64,000 bases of DNA from Shewanella cyperi (GCF_017354985.1 NZ_CP071501.1:1073501-1137500), one strand, 5' to 3'; counted from the first letter of the stretch, positions 47,770 through 57,434 are shown. The notes: generated by a model not told the origin, from the sequence alone. A program made the numbers and translations.

Positions 47770-48204
47770 TCATTCAACGTAGAATTTTTGCTTGAACTTG
47801 AGCGTGGTATTGAGCTGGTTGCCATGTTTGATGGCGATTTGGAAATTGATTTCCTCGTCATCGCGGTAGGGCACCTCGGCGATATAGTAGATGGCATCGC
47901 CTTCGCGTATTTCCTTGAATTTAAGGTCGACACGGGCATCGAGCAGGTTATTGGCCACGCCGCTTATCTCTACTTCCACCGCAGGGTTACCGGCGACCGA
48001 GGTGTCGAGCACCGCAATATTGATAATGCCGGTGTAACTGCTGCGCTCTATGCCATAGCTCTTGGCGATAGTTGGGGTGAGGAAGGTGCTTCCCAAGGCC
48101 ATATAATGAATATCATATTGGCCGACCTGTTCCTTTTGTTCGGCACTGGCAACACCACAGAGACTGGCGGTCAGGGCGAGTACGGCGAGTAGCTGACGTA
48201 ACAT
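47770..48204 (-). CDS. Secreted DUF4426 protein
   Basis: 144 residues from the ATG at 48204 (MLRQLLAVLALTASLCGVAS, a signal peptide). The mature part is beta-rich (QVGQYDIHYMALGSTFLTP) as in DUF4426. It sits in the conserved yggU-DUF4426-rdgB position seen in Shewanella and relatives. Function unknown. Confidence 0.85.
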   Translation of the reverse strand: MLRQLLAVLALTASLCGVASAEQKEQVGQYDIHYMALGSTFLTPTIAKSYGIERSSYTGIINIAVLDTSVAGNPAVEVEISGVANNLLDARVDLKFKEIREGDAIYYIAEVPYRDDEEINFQIAIKHGNQLNTTLKFKQKFYVE

Positions 48205-48281
48205 GGTAAAAACCTCTTGCTGGATTCTCACTTGAGTATAAGACCATGATGTCAAAGGCTCCATGATCCCGATTTATTTAG

Positions 48282-48569
48282 TTATAGCAGAGCCGAAACC
48301 TGTTCGGGCAGCAACTGCGGTGCCAGGATCCGTACCTGCTTGTGGCGCCCAAGCTCACCCTTGACTATCTGCACATTGGTCTTGGGCACCTTGAACAGCT
48401 TGGCCAGCCAGCGTCCCAGGTGGGCATTGGCCTTGCCGTCCACCGGCGGCGCCGTGATGGCCACCTTGAGCTCATCACCATGGAGCCCCACTATCTGATC
48501 GCGACTGGCCTTGGGCTGAATGTAAAGATTCAGCAACAGCGTATCGCCCTGCCTCTCTACTGCCGCCAT
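48282..48569 (-). CDS. yggU: YggU family protein (DUF167)
   Basis: 95 residues, starting [20 protein letters not shown] and carrying [21 protein letters not shown] small alpha/beta protein of unknown function. Its ATG shares a base with the yggT stop. Confidence 0.93.
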   Translation of the reverse strand: MAAVERQGDTLLLNLYIQPKASRDQIVGLHGDELKVAITAPPVDGKANAHLGRWLAKLFKVPKTNVQIVKGELGRHKQVRILAPQLLPEQVSALL

Positions 48570-49117
48570 CAGGCATTGGCCCAGTAAGGTATGTATTGGG
48601 CCAGCAACATGTTGATGAAGTTAAGGCCGATAAACACCACCAGTACGGAGAAGTCCAGGCCGCCGATGGGCGGAATAATCTTTCTGACCGGCGCCAACAC
48701 AGGCTCGGTCAGCTGGGCTATGACCATGATAAAGGGGTTATACCCCTGGTTGAACCAGCTGAGAATGGCGCGGATAAGCAGCATCCAGAAGAACAAGACC
48801 CCGGCCTGCTTGATAACACTCACCAGGGCAAACAGGGCTATGGCCAGTGGATTGATGGGCGCCCCGGCAATCAGACTCAGCAGCACCACCTTGATGGCCA
48901 CCAGGGCCAGTGCCAACACCACGGACGCGCTGTCGAGCTTGCCAATGGACGGCAGTACCCGGCGCAACGGGCCCACAATAGGATGGGTGGCCTTGACCAC
49001 GAACTGGCTGAAGGGGTTGTAGAAATCGGCCCGTACCAGTTGCAGCCAAATCCGCAAAATCACCACCATGAGGTAGAGATCGAACAGGGTGTTGATTAAA
49101 AACATCATTGCGTTCAT
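48569..49117 (-). CDS. yggT: YggT family membrane protein
   Basis: 182 residues with two YggT repeats, each a pair of membrane helices ([20 protein letters not shown] and [18 protein letters not shown]). Thought to affect osmotic or potassium physiology; role not settled. Upstream is proC, downstream yggU. Confidence 0.93.
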   Translation of the reverse strand: MNAMMFLINTLFDLYLMVVILRIWLQLVRADFYNPFSQFVVKATHPIVGPLRRVLPSIGKLDSASVVLALALVAIKVVLLSLIAGAPINPLAIALFALVSVIKQAGVLFFWMLLIRAILSWFNQGYNPFIMVIAQLTEPVLAPVRKIIPPIGGLDFSVLVVFIGLNFINMLLAQYIPYWANA

Positions 49118-49156
49118 GCAAAGCTCCCTTAAAGGTTAACCGGATCCGAACCCGGC

Positions 49157-49972
49157 TCAGAAGGTGTCGGCCATCTCTTCGGCGCGCTTGATACAATTGT
49201 CCATGGCCTGTTTGACCAGAGGCCTGAGGCCGCCCTGTTCGAAGGTGGCTATGGCCTGGGCCGTAGTGCCGCCCTTGGAGGTAACGGCTTCCCGCAGCTG
49301 GGCCAGTGATTGCTCTGGATTGGCCTTCATCATGGCCGCGGCGCCCACCGCCGCCTGCTGTGCCAGATGGCGGGCCGCCTCTTCGGTCATATTGAGCGCC
49401 ATACCGGCCTCGACCATGGCCTCCACAAACAGGAAGAAGTAGGCCGGGGAACTGCCGGCGAGGGCTATGACCTTATTGATATCCTCTTCCTTCTCGACCC
49501 AAAGAATATCACCGCAGCTTTGCATCAGCATACCGGCCAGGGCGCGGTCCGCCTCGCCTATTTTGGCGGGGGCGTACAGTCCCGTCATGCCCAGGCCCAG
49601 CAACATTGGGGTGTTGGGCATGGTGCGGATAAGTTTGACCTGCTTGCCGAAATAATCATGGTAACGGCGCTCGGGAATACCGGCGGCTATGGTGATCAGC
49701 AATTGTTTGTCTATGGCCGGACTCAGTTCGCGGCACACGGCTTCCATCAGTTGTGGCTTGACACTCAGCACCACCACATCGGCATCGCGGGCGGCCGCCA
49801 GATTGTCATGGGAGGTGTGAATACCGAAATCGGCGCGCATGGCATCGAGTTTGGGGGCGCTGGGATTGGTGGCATGAATAAGATGGGGATCATAACCGCT
49901 GGCCACCAGGCCACCTATGATGGCGCGGGGCATATTGCCGGCACCGATGAAACAGATTTTCGCTTTTGTCAT
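49157..49972 (-). CDS. proC: Pyrroline-5-carboxylate reductase
   Basis: 271 residues. Rossmann motif ICFIGAGNMPRAIIGGL, then MPNTPMLLGLGMTGLYA and the signature AREAVTSKGGTTAQAI region. Last step of proline synthesis. Conserved yggS-proC-yggT cluster. Confidence 0.96.
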   Translation of the reverse strand: MTKAKICFIGAGNMPRAIIGGLVASGYDPHLIHATNPSAPKLDAMRADFGIHTSHDNLAAARDADVVVLSVKPQLMEAVCRELSPAIDKQLLITIAAGIPERRYHDYFGKQVKLIRTMPNTPMLLGLGMTGLYAPAKIGEADRALAGMLMQSCGDILWVEKEEDINKVIALAGSSPAYFFLFVEAMVEAGMALNMTEEAARHLAQQAAVGAAAMMKANPEQSLAQLREAVTSKGGTTAQAIATFEQGGLRPLVKQAMDNCIKRAEEMADTF

Positions 49973-50114
49973 TGGATCCTCAATCTTTTTCCTGCGTCTT
50001 TAGTCTGCAATATGGGGACTGGCGCCAACTTTTACAATCCGGGCCGCCGGATAAAATAGTGTCAAGCTGTTGCCGGTATGGCGGTTTCCGGCGCTGACCA
50101 AGGGGTATAGCTGC

Positions 50115-50822
50115 TTAAGGGGTATAACTGCGTGCGCCGAATATGGCCGTACCTATACGTACCAGGGTAGAGCCGTGGGTTATGGCCAGTTCCAGATCGT
50201 CGCTCATGCCCATGGATAAGGTATCCACCGAGGCATAAGTTTCCCTCAGGGCATCGAACAGCATCTTCATGGTCGCCAGCTCCTGCTCCAGGCGGTCACT
50301 GCCATGGGTTTCAGAAATCGGGCTTGGGATCGCCATCAGGCCGCGCAGACACAGGCCGGGCAGGGCAGAAACTTCGGCGGCAAGGGTTGCCACGTCTTCC
50401 GGTTTGACCCCAGATTTGCTGTCTTCCTGACTGATGTTGACCTGGATAAGTACGTTCAGCGGCGCCATGGCCACAGGTCTTTGCTCGCTGAGGCGCTTGG
50501 CGAGTTTGATCCTGTCGAGGGTGTGCAGCCAGGCGAACTTCTGGGCCACAATACGGCTCTTGTTGCTTTGCAGCGGGCCGATGAAATGCCATTCTATATC
50601 CGGGAACGCAGGAGCCAGTTCATCGACCTTGGCTTCGCCTTCCTGGACGTAGTTTTCGCCGAAGCAGCGCTGTCCCGCCAGGTAGGCCGTGATCACGTCC
50701 GCAGCGGGTTTGGTTTTGCTGACGGCCAGCAATTTGATTTCAGAAGGGTTTCTTGCAGCATTTTGCGCCGCTTGCGCAATCCTGTGCTGGGCGATTGAAA
50801 GTCTGTCTGCTATTGTTGTCAT
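50115..50822 (-). CDS. yggS: PLP homeostasis protein YggS
   Basis: 235 residues, the alanine-racemase-like single-domain PLP protein. The PLP lysine is in LLAVSKTKPA, with CFGENYVQEGEAK and GLRGLMAIPSP. It helps keep free PLP in balance. Divergent from pilT over a 35-bp gap. Confidence 0.95.
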   Translation of the reverse strand: MTTIADRLSIAQHRIAQAAQNAARNPSEIKLLAVSKTKPAADVITAYLAGQRCFGENYVQEGEAKVDELAPAFPDIEWHFIGPLQSNKSRIVAQKFAWLHTLDRIKLAKRLSEQRPVAMAPLNVLIQVNISQEDSKSGVKPEDVATLAAEVSALPGLCLRGLMAIPSPISETHGSDRLEQELATMKMLFDALRETYASVDTLSMGMSDDLELAITHGSTLVRIGTAIFGARSYTP

Positions 50823-50857
50823 GTTTTAATCAATCGGTCTAAGGGATATCCCACACT

Positions 50858-51895
50858 ATGGAAATCACTGAGTTACTTGCCTTTAGTGTAAAACACAAGG
50901 CCTCGGATCTGCACCTCTCAGCCGGTGTGCCTCCCATGATCCGTGTCGATGGCGAAGTTCGCAAAATCAACCTGCCGGCGCTGGATCACCAAGGCGTACA
51001 CAATCTTGTGTACGACATTATGAATGACAAGCAGCGCAAAGACTATGAAGAGCACCTGGAAATCGACTTTTCCTTTGAGGTGCCCAATCTGGCCCGCTTC
51101 CGTGTTAACGCCTTCAACCAATCCCGCGGCGCCGCAGCCGTGTTCCGTACCATTCCCAGCGAAATCCTGTCACTGGAAACCCTGGGCGCGCCGGAAATTT
51201 TCAAGAAAATTGCCAGTTTTCCCCGCGGTCTGGTGCTGGTAACCGGCCCCACGGGCTCAGGTAAAAGTACCACCCTGGCCGGCATGATAGATTATGTGAA
51301 CGAGAACCGGCACGACCACATTCTCACCATCGAAGACCCTATCGAATTCGTGCACCAGAACAAGCAGTGCCTTATCAACCAGCGGGAAGTACACAGGCAC
51401 ACTCACAGCTTCAACGCCGCGCTGCGCAGCGCACTGCGTGAAGACCCGGACGTGATCCTGGTGGGTGAGATGCGTGACCTGGAAACCATACGTCTGGCGA
51501 TGACGGCAGCGGAAACCGGCCACCTGGTATTCGGTACCCTGCATACCACCTCAGCGGCCAAGACCATTGACCGTGTGGTCGACGTGTTCCCCGCCGGTGA
51601 AAAGGACATGGTGCGTACCATGTTGTCGGAATCCCTGCAGGCGGTAATTTCCCAGACCCTGATCAAGAAAATCGGTGGCGGCCGGGTGGCGGCCCATGAG
51701 ATCATGATGGGAACACCGGCCATTCGTAACCTTATCCGGGAAGACAAGGTGGCGCAGATGTATTCTGCCATCCAAACGGGTATGGCCCACGGCATGCAAA
51801 CCCTGGAGCAATGTCTGCAGAATCTGGTAAACCGTGGCCTCATCACCCGTGAAGACGCCATGGCCAAGAGCTCCAACAAACAGGCTAACTTTTAA
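50858..51895 (+). CDS. pilT: Type IV pilus retraction ATPase PilT
   Basis: 345 residues. Walker A GPTGSGKST near 135, Asp box HILTIEDPIEFVHQ, Walker B DVILVGEMRD, His box ETGHLVFGTLHT, and the C-terminal GMQTLEQCL. It powers pilus retraction at the inner membrane. Followed 19 bp later by pilU. Confidence 0.97.
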   Translation: MEITELLAFSVKHKASDLHLSAGVPPMIRVDGEVRKINLPALDHQGVHNLVYDIMNDKQRKDYEEHLEIDFSFEVPNLARFRVNAFNQSRGAAAVFRTIPSEILSLETLGAPEIFKKIASFPRGLVLVTGPTGSGKSTTLAGMIDYVNENRHDHILTIEDPIEFVHQNKQCLINQREVHRHTHSFNAALRSALREDPDVILVGEMRDLETIRLAMTAAETGHLVFGTLHTTSAAKTIDRVVDVFPAGEKDMVRTMLSESLQAVISQTLIKKIGGGRVAAHEIMMGTPAIRNLIREDKVAQMYSAIQTGMAHGMQTLEQCLQNLVNRGLITREDAMAKSSNKQANF

Positions 51896-51914
51896 GTAAC
51901 ACTTTTAAGGAACT

Positions 51915-53030
51915 ATGATGGATGTACGTCCGTTTCTGAAGGTGATGGTCGAACGCAAGGCTTCGGATCTGTTCATCACCGCAGGCTTCCCGCCCAGCGC
52001 CAAGATAGACGGTGAGCTGCGGCCGCTGGCGGAAAATGCCTTCAACCCGGCCCAGGCGCTGGACTTTGTCGAGTCCTTGATGTCTGACGCCCAGAAAAAA
52101 GAATTCCACGAAACCCGTGAATGTAACTTCGCCTTTGCGGCCAAGGAGCTGGGACGTTTTCGTGTAAGTGCCTTCTGGCAGAGGGAATCTCCAGGTTGCG
52201 TGATGCGCCGCATCGAAACCAAGATCCCCGAGATGGACGATCTCAGGCTGCCGGCCATCCTCAAGGATCTGGTGATGAGCAAGCGCGGTCTTATCATCAT
52301 GGTCGGTGGTACCGGCACGGGTAAGTCCACCTCGCTCGCCGCCATGGTGGGTTATCGCAACGGTCATGCCCGCGGTCATATTCTCACCATTGAAGATCCG
52401 GTGGAATTTGTTCACGACCACAGGCAAAGCATCATTACCCAGCGTGAGGTGGGCATAGACACCGACTCCTTCGACGCGGCGCTGAAAAGCTCCCTGCGCC
52501 AGGCGCCGGATGTGATCCTTATCGGTGAGATCCGCAGCCAGGAAACCATGGAGTTCGCCCTGTCGTTTGCCGAAACCGGTCACCTGTGTATGGCTACCCT
52601 GCACGCCAACAACGCCAACCAGGCGCTGGACCGCATCATGCACCTGGTGCCTGAAAGCAAACATCATCAATTGCTGTTCGACCTGTCGCTGAACCTGCGC
52701 GGCATTGTGGCTCAGCAGCTGGTACCCAAGGCCGACGGCACCGGCCGCCGGGCAGCCATCGAAATTCTGATCAATACCCCCAGGGTGTCGAGCATCATCC
52801 AGAAGAACGAGCTGCACCTGCTAAAAGATACCATGGCCAAGTCCAATGAACAGGGAATGCAGACCTTCGACCAGGCGCTGTTCAACCTGTATCAGGAAGG
52901 TGAAATCAGTTACGCCGATGCGCTGCACCATGCAGACTCGCCCAACGACCTGCGCCTGATGATCAAGCTCGCCAGCAAGGACTCCGGCGGTTCGGGCTTT
53001 TTGGAAGGTGTGACCCTGGATATGGATTAA
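51915..53030 (+). CDS. pilU: PilT-dependent retraction ATPase PilU
   Basis: 371 residues, a PilT paralogue with Walker A GGTGTGKST and Walker B DVILIGEIRS; the C-terminus is longer than PilT. It assists PilT under load. An ATG is repeated at 51915 and 51918, so the true start could be either. Terminator follows. Confidence 0.96.
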   Translation: MMDVRPFLKVMVERKASDLFITAGFPPSAKIDGELRPLAENAFNPAQALDFVESLMSDAQKKEFHETRECNFAFAAKELGRFRVSAFWQRESPGCVMRRIETKIPEMDDLRLPAILKDLVMSKRGLIIMVGGTGTGKSTSLAAMVGYRNGHARGHILTIEDPVEFVHDHRQSIITQREVGIDTDSFDAALKSSLRQAPDVILIGEIRSQETMEFALSFAETGHLCMATLHANNANQALDRIMHLVPESKHHQLLFDLSLNLRGIVAQQLVPKADGTGRRAAIEILINTPRVSSIIQKNELHLLKDTMAKSNEQGMQTFDQALFNLYQEGEISYADALHHADSPNDLRLMIKLASKDSGGSGFLEGVTLDMD

Positions 53031-53048
53031 CCCCAGGCCGCAAGGACA

Positions 53049-53074
53049 GCGCCAGACCCCGGGTCTGGCGTTTT
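53049..53074 (+). terminator. Intrinsic terminator after pilU
   Basis: GCGCCAGACC and GGTCTGGCG form a stem around a short CCG loop, followed by TTTTCCTGTC. Confidence 0.8.
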
Positions 53075-53110
53075 CCTGTCTGGCCTGAAGTAAACAAGAG
53101 GAGGCACGCT

Positions 53111-53680
53111 ATGAAAACATCCTTCTTTTTGCCTGCGTTGGCCTTGTTGTCCCTGGCGCAACTGGCCTTGGCCAAGCCAGCCATGGCCGACTGCCCGGAT
53201 TTTCTCAGGCAGGAAATGCGCAAATTGCACTCCGAGAAGACAGTGGATCTGTGCCAACTCACGGCCGGCAAACCCGTGCTTATCGTCAATACCGCCAGTC
53301 ACTGTGGCTTTACGCCCCAGTTCAAGGGCCTGGAAGCGCTGCATCAAAAGTACAAAGATCAGGGCCTGGTGGTCCTCGGCTTTCCATCCGATGATTTTTT
53401 CCAGGAAGAAGATCGAGAGCAAGATACTGCCAAAATTTGCTTCATCAATTACGGTGTGACCTTTACCATGTTCGCCACCTCGGCGGTGTGGGGCAGCGAC
53501 GTCAATCCCGTGTTCAAGTATCTGGGCGAGAAGGCCGGTTCCCCCAAGTGGAACTTCTTCAAGTACCTGGTGAGTGCGGATGGCAGCGAGGTTACCCGCT
53601 TTAACTCCCGTGTCACGCCGGAAGATCCGGCACTCGTGTCCGCCATAGAAGCGGCATTGGCTAAACATAACAAGAGTTAA
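53111..53680 (+). CDS. Exported glutathione peroxidase-family protein
   Basis: 189 residues with a signal peptide (MKTSFFLPALALLSLAQLAL, cleaved near AKPAMA). The thioredoxin-fold core has the peroxidatic Cys in NTASHCGFT, a QEE block where the catalytic Gln lies, and KWNFFKYLV giving the Trp-Asn pair. Unlike typical FPCNQF family members it reads FPSDDFF. It should reduce peroxides in the periplasm; the electron donor there is probably not glutathione. Confidence 0.88.
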   Translation: MKTSFFLPALALLSLAQLALAKPAMADCPDFLRQEMRKLHSEKTVDLCQLTAGKPVLIVNTASHCGFTPQFKGLEALHQKYKDQGLVVLGFPSDDFFQEEDREQDTAKICFINYGVTFTMFATSAVWGSDVNPVFKYLGEKAGSPKWNFFKYLVSADGSEVTRFNSRVTPEDPALVSAIEAALAKHNKS

Positions 53681-53685
53681 TTGCT

Positions 53686-54690
53686 TTGAAAGGACTTTCC
53701 AAACAACAGGGCCATGGCCCAAGGGGCAAGAAGGCGGTATTGCTGCTGAACCTGGGGACCCCGGATGCGCCGACGCCCAAGGCCGTGCGCCGCTATCTGG
53801 CGGAGTTTTTATCGGACCCCAGGGTGGTGGAAATCCCCAAATTGCTGTGGCAACTGATACTGCACGGCATAGTGTTGCGGGTCAGGCCCGCCAAATCCGC
53901 CGCCCTGTACCAACAGATCTGGACCGAGCAGGGTTCGCCGCTGATGGACATCAGCCTGCGTCAGCGTGACGCGCTGCGTGCCTTGCTGGCAGAGCAGGGC
54001 AGTGAGGTGCGGGTGGAGCTGGCGATGCGTTATGGCCAGCCGTCGGTGAGCTCAGTGCTGCAGCAGCTGCACAGCGACGGCGTCGATGCCATCACAGTGC
54101 TGCCCCTCTATCCCCAGTATTCGGCTCCGACCACTGGTTCCGCCTTTGATGCGGTGGCCAAAGAACTGATGGGCTGGCGCTATCTGCCGTCGCTCAACTT
54201 TATCAATAGCTACCATGACAGGCCCGAATTTATCTCGGCCCTGGCAGCCAGCATACGTCGCGATTTTGAAGCCAATGGCAAGCCGCAAAAGCTGGTGCTG
54301 TCTTACCATGGTATGCCGGAGCGCAACCTGCACCTTGGCGATCCTTACTATTGCCTGTGCCTCAAAACCAGTCGTCTGGTGGCCGAGGAGCTGGGTTTGC
54401 AGGAAGGTGAGTACATGAACACCTTCCAGTCGCGCTTTGGCAAGGCCAAGTGGCTCGGTCCCTACACGGACGCCACCATGGCCCAGCTGCCGACCGAGGG
54501 GGTAAAGGATGTGGCCGTGGTCTGTCCGGCCTTCAGCGCCGACTGCCTGGAGACCCTGGAAGAGATAGCCGGCCAAAACCGGGAAATCTTCGAGCATGCC
54601 GGCGGCGAGCGCTTCCGCTATATTCCGGCCCTCAATGATGATCCGGCCCACATAGATATGATGGCCAAGCTGGTGGCGCCCTATTTGTAA
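53686..54690 (+). CDS. hemH: Ferrochelatase HemH
   Basis: 334 residues, likely starting at the TTG at 53686. Motifs: KKAVLLLNLGTPDAPT, QYSAPTTGSAFDAV, LVLSYHGMPERN (catalytic His) and QSRFGKAKWLGPYTD. It inserts iron into protoporphyrin IX. The stop lies within a three-copy 15-bp tandem repeat. Confidence 0.95.
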   Translation: MKGLSKQQGHGPRGKKAVLLLNLGTPDAPTPKAVRRYLAEFLSDPRVVEIPKLLWQLILHGIVLRVRPAKSAALYQQIWTEQGSPLMDISLRQRDALRALLAEQGSEVRVELAMRYGQPSVSSVLQQLHSDGVDAITVLPLYPQYSAPTTGSAFDAVAKELMGWRYLPSLNFINSYHDRPEFISALAASIRRDFEANGKPQKLVLSYHGMPERNLHLGDPYYCLCLKTSRLVAEELGLQEGEYMNTFQSRFGKAKWLGPYTDATMAQLPTEGVKDVAVVCPAFSADCLETLEEIAGQNREIFEHAGGERFRYIPALNDDPAHIDMMAKLVAPYL

Positions 54691-54733
54691 CCAGGCTTGC
54701 TGCAACCAGGCTTGCTGTAACCGGGTTTGCCGG
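54689..54733 (+). repeat. Three-copy 15-bp tandem repeat at the hemH stop
   Basis: AACCAGGCTTGCTGC, AACCAGGCTTGCTGT and AACCGGGTTTGCCGG occur in tandem at 54689-54733. The hemH stop overlaps the first unit. The first two copies differ at one base. Confidence 0.85.
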
Positions 54734-54739
54734 AAATGA

Positions 54740-54766
54740 AAAACGCCGCAGTCAGCGGCGTTTTTT
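54740..54766. terminator. Bidirectional terminator between hemH and ruvX
   Basis: AACGCCGC and GCGGCGTT pair around AGTCA, with A residues on the left and six T residues on the right, serving both convergent genes. Confidence 0.9.
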
Positions 54767-54797
54767 ATGGGGCTATTTAGGTGTGAAGGGTTGCACG

Positions 54798-55220
54798 TCA
54801 GGCCAGTTGGGCCTCGAAAAAGCTCTCCACTATCAGCACAGCCGACACAGCATCCACCTGACCCTTGGTCAGCGCCTTGAAGCCGCCCAACTCAAACAGT
54901 CTGGCCTTGGCATCGGCGGTGGTCAGGCGCTCGTCCTGGGTCGCCACCTTGAGGCCGAAGCGGCCCTGGAGCCGGTTGGCAAACTTGCGTGCCCTCAGGG
55001 TCATTTCCTGCTCTGTGCCGTCCATGTTCAGCGGCAGTCCCACCACCAGCAGATCAGGTTGCCATTCCTTGATAAGGCCGGCGATTTGATCCCAGTTGGG
55101 GATCCCGTCGGTGGCCTTGATGGACAGCAGCGGATTGGCGCTGCCGGTGATGCTCTGGCCCACGGCAATGCCTATGCTCTTGGTGCCGAAATCAAAGCCC
55201 ATGACTGTCTTGGCTTGCAT
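54798..55220 (-). CDS. ruvX: Holliday junction resolvase-like RuvX (YqgF)
   Basis: 140 residues from the ATG at 55220. RNase H-fold motifs [26 protein letters not shown] and DERLTTADA. Involved in 16S rRNA 5' maturation and possibly recombination. It is 7 bp after yqgE, the conserved yqgE-yqgF pair. Confidence 0.95.
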   Translation of the reverse strand: MQAKTVMGFDFGTKSIGIAVGQSITGSANPLLSIKATDGIPNWDQIAGLIKEWQPDLLVVGLPLNMDGTEQEMTLRARKFANRLQGRFGLKVATQDERLTTADAKARLFELGGFKALTKGQVDAVSAVLIVESFFEAQLA

Positions 55221-55227
55221 AAAATCC

Positions 55228-55791
55228 TCAGGCGTGGCCGGTCTGGTTGGAGATTTGCCAGGGCTCGAATCCCAGGGCGCGGCTGGCCTGTTGCCACCTG
55301 TCCTCGTGGGGGGCACCGAACAGCAGGGCGCTGTTGGCTGGAATGGTGAGCCAGCTGTTATCCGCCAGCTCCTGCTCCAGCTGCCCAGCACTCCAGCCCG
55401 AATAGCCCAGGGCCACGATAAAGTGCTCAGGCCCTTCGTTTGTGCCCACCTTGGTCAGCACATCGCGGGAAGTGGTCAGCATTATGTCATCCGACAGCTT
55501 TGTGCTGCCTGCCCAGCCGGGCTGGGGACTGTGCAGCACAAAGCCGCGTTCGGGATTGACCGGACCGCCCACTACCACCTTGGCATCCAGGGCAGGGATA
55601 CGGCGCAGTTCATCGCCCTCCAGGCCCATCTGCTCCAGCAATTCGTTGACATCCAGTCCTATGGGTTTGTTGATCATCAGCCCCATGGCGCCACGGGCAT
55701 CATGTTCGCAGATATAAATGACGGCGCGATCGAAAAAACCATCGGCCAGTGCCGGCATGGCGATAAGGAAATGGTTTTGCAGACTGTCCAT
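55228..55791 (-). CDS. yqgE: YqgE/AlgH family protein
   Basis: 187 residues, full length: [56 protein letters not shown]. Function not defined; conserved partner of ruvX. Confidence 0.95.
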   Translation of the reverse strand: MDSLQNHFLIAMPALADGFFDRAVIYICEHDARGAMGLMINKPIGLDVNELLEQMGLEGDELRRIPALDAKVVVGGPVNPERGFVLHSPQPGWAGSTKLSDDIMLTTSRDVLTKVGTNEGPEHFIVALGYSGWSAGQLEQELADNSWLTIPANSALLFGAPHEDRWQQASRALGFEPWQISNQTGHA

Positions 55792-55807
55792 TTTATCCTC
55801 CTACAGG

Positions 55808-56137
55808 TCAACCGCCGGCCAACTTCACCTGATAGCCCAGCTTTTCCAGCAGTCCCTTGAGCTGTTCGCGGTTGTCCGTCTGAATTTCGATGCAGAAGTC
55901 TTTGACTGTGCCGCCGCAGCCGCACTGTTTCTTGAGTTTTTGGGCCAATTCCTTGAGTGCCGCTTCGTCCAGTCCCAGTCCCTTGATGACGCTCACGCCC
56001 TTGCCCTTGCGGCCCTTGCTGTCCTTGTGGATCCGCACTATGCCATCCCCCTTGGGGACTTCGGCTTCTTCCCGGGGGGCATCGATACGGCCCTTGTCTG
56101 TGCTGTATACCAGCAATACGTTTGGATCGATTCTCAT
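55808..56137 (-). CDS. yciH: SUI1-family translation factor YciH
   Basis: 109 residues with the eIF1/SUI1 fold (VRIHKDSKGRKGKGVSVIKG, LKKQCGCGGTVKDFCIEIQ). YciH has been linked to inhibition of translation initiation under stress. It may share a transcript with yqgE and ruvX (16-bp gap). Confidence 0.93.
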   Translation of the reverse strand: MRIDPNVLLVYSTDKGRIDAPREEAEVPKGDGIVRIHKDSKGRKGKGVSVIKGLGLDEAALKELAQKLKKQCGCGGTVKDFCIEIQTDNREQLKGLLEKLGYQVKLAGG

Positions 56138-56297
56138 CTGTCGCTCTGGATGGGGTTTCTATTTTCAGTTTACCAGACTATTACCCCGGATAGCGGAGCT
56201 ATTTCAGCCTCGCCGGGGCAAGGCATTATAAAGCAGAATCCAGCAGGAACCAGTAGTTAAGCCGCTAATCCCCTTGGATAATCTGATGCCTGCGTTA

Positions 56298-56639
56298 TCA
56301 GGGCAGCAGTTGCAGGAAGCAGATAAGGGCTAGCAGCAATCCCGTGCCCAGGGCCACCGGCAGCAGAAAGCGCCTGAGTGTGGGGATGGCCACTATGGCT
56401 GCGGTCAACACGAACCCGGGCGCCGCCCAGACGAAGCTGTTACCCCCCTGAGATTTAACCAGCAGCAACAACCACAGACTGATGCCGAGGGTGATAAGCA
56501 ACAGCATTGGGGTGGCCTTGCTGTCGGCGACTGCGGTCTGGTGCAACAAGCGACCGGGATCAGGGCTGACGGAGGCGGACCGGGGCGCAAACAGCAAGAT
56601 GGCGGCGGCGACAGCGAAGGCACTCAAAAACCAGTACAT
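56298..56639 (-). CDS. Fur-controlled small membrane protein
   Basis: 113 residues, mostly three to four membrane helices (LSAFAVAAAILLFA, MLLLITLGISLWLLLL, WAAPGFVLTAAIVAI, LGTGLLLALICFLQLL). No family recognised. GGAG precedes the ATG, and an excellent Fur box lies 25-39 bp upstream. It therefore probably belongs to iron uptake or adaptation. A shortened remnant of an iron-uptake operon is possible. Confidence 0.65.
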   Translation of the reverse strand: MYWFLSAFAVAAAILLFAPRSASVSPDPGRLLHQTAVADSKATPMLLLITLGISLWLLLLVKSQGGNSFVWAAPGFVLTAAIVAIPTLRRFLLPVALGTGLLLALICFLQLLP

Positions 56640-56663
56640 GGGGTCACTCCATTGAGATTCAGA

Positions 56664-56700
56664 TGATAATGATTGTCAATTGAGTTTTGTTTGGAGTCAA
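56664..56700 (-). promoter_or_regulatory. Fur box overlapping a promoter
   Basis: TGATAAT-G-ATTGTCA (56664-56678) is a 7-1-7 Fur-type inverted repeat with one mismatch between arms. On the minus strand a TTGACT -35 (56695-56700) and GACAAT -10 (56672-56677) are spaced by 17 bp, so Fur would cover the -10. Confidence 0.75.
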
Positions 56701-56855
56701 GTCATCCGAAATAAAGCAACCGCAAAAAAGAAAGCGAATGGCGAGGCAGAAGTCCTTGATGGCTATTGTGAATGCCGCTTCAGTTCGGCTAAGCTGAAAT
56801 CAAGAACCATAGGTAAATTCGCCTTGATTGGCTTGGATAACAGAGTAAAGGAAAC

Positions 56856-57416
56856 ATGATGAAGAAGTATCTTATCGCCCTGGCAGCACTGGCGCTGGGG
56901 GCCTGTAGCAGTATCAAGACCAGTTGGGATTTCGACCCTGCGGTCAATTTCACCCAGTACAAAACCTATGCCTGGGTGGCGAAGCAGGAGGAGGGGGCCG
57001 GCTACCATCTTGATGGTCTGATGGACCAGAGGGTGCGCGATGCAGTTGATGCCGAACTCAAGGCCAAGGGCTTCAGCCTGGTGGCCACCGAGCAGGCGGA
57101 TCTGCTGGTGAACTACCTCACCAAGGTCGACAAAAAAATCAATGTCGATACCTTCAACACCAGCTTTGGTTACAACCCCTATTGGGGACCATCCTGGGGC
57201 TTTGGCAACAGCGTCCAGACCCAAACCGTGGTACGCGAATACGAGGTCGGCACCCTGATAGTGGATCTGGTGGACCACAAGAGCGACCGCCTGGTGTGGC
57301 GCGGCTCCCTGGCCGACACCATCAAGGACAAGAATACCCCCCAGGAGCGCGAGGCCTTGATCCGTCAGGCCGTGGCCAAGATCATGGCCAACTACCCACC
57401 GAATCGAGCCCAATAA
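56856..57416 (+). CDS. DUF4136 lipoprotein
   Basis: 186 residues with a lipoprotein signal (MKKYLIALAALALGAC, lipobox LGAC near residue 17). The mature part SSIKTSWDFDPAVNFTQYKT and LVDHKSDRLVWRGSL fit DUF4136. An alternative start is the second ATG at 56859. Anchored to the inner or outer membrane; function unknown. Strong terminator follows. Confidence 0.9.
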   Translation: MMKKYLIALAALALGACSSIKTSWDFDPAVNFTQYKTYAWVAKQEEGAGYHLDGLMDQRVRDAVDAELKAKGFSLVATEQADLLVNYLTKVDKKINVDTFNTSFGYNPYWGPSWGFGNSVQTQTVVREYEVGTLIVDLVDHKSDRLVWRGSLADTIKDKNTPQEREALIRQAVAKIMANYPPNRAQ

Positions 57417-57434
57417 GCTCACGCTATACAACAT

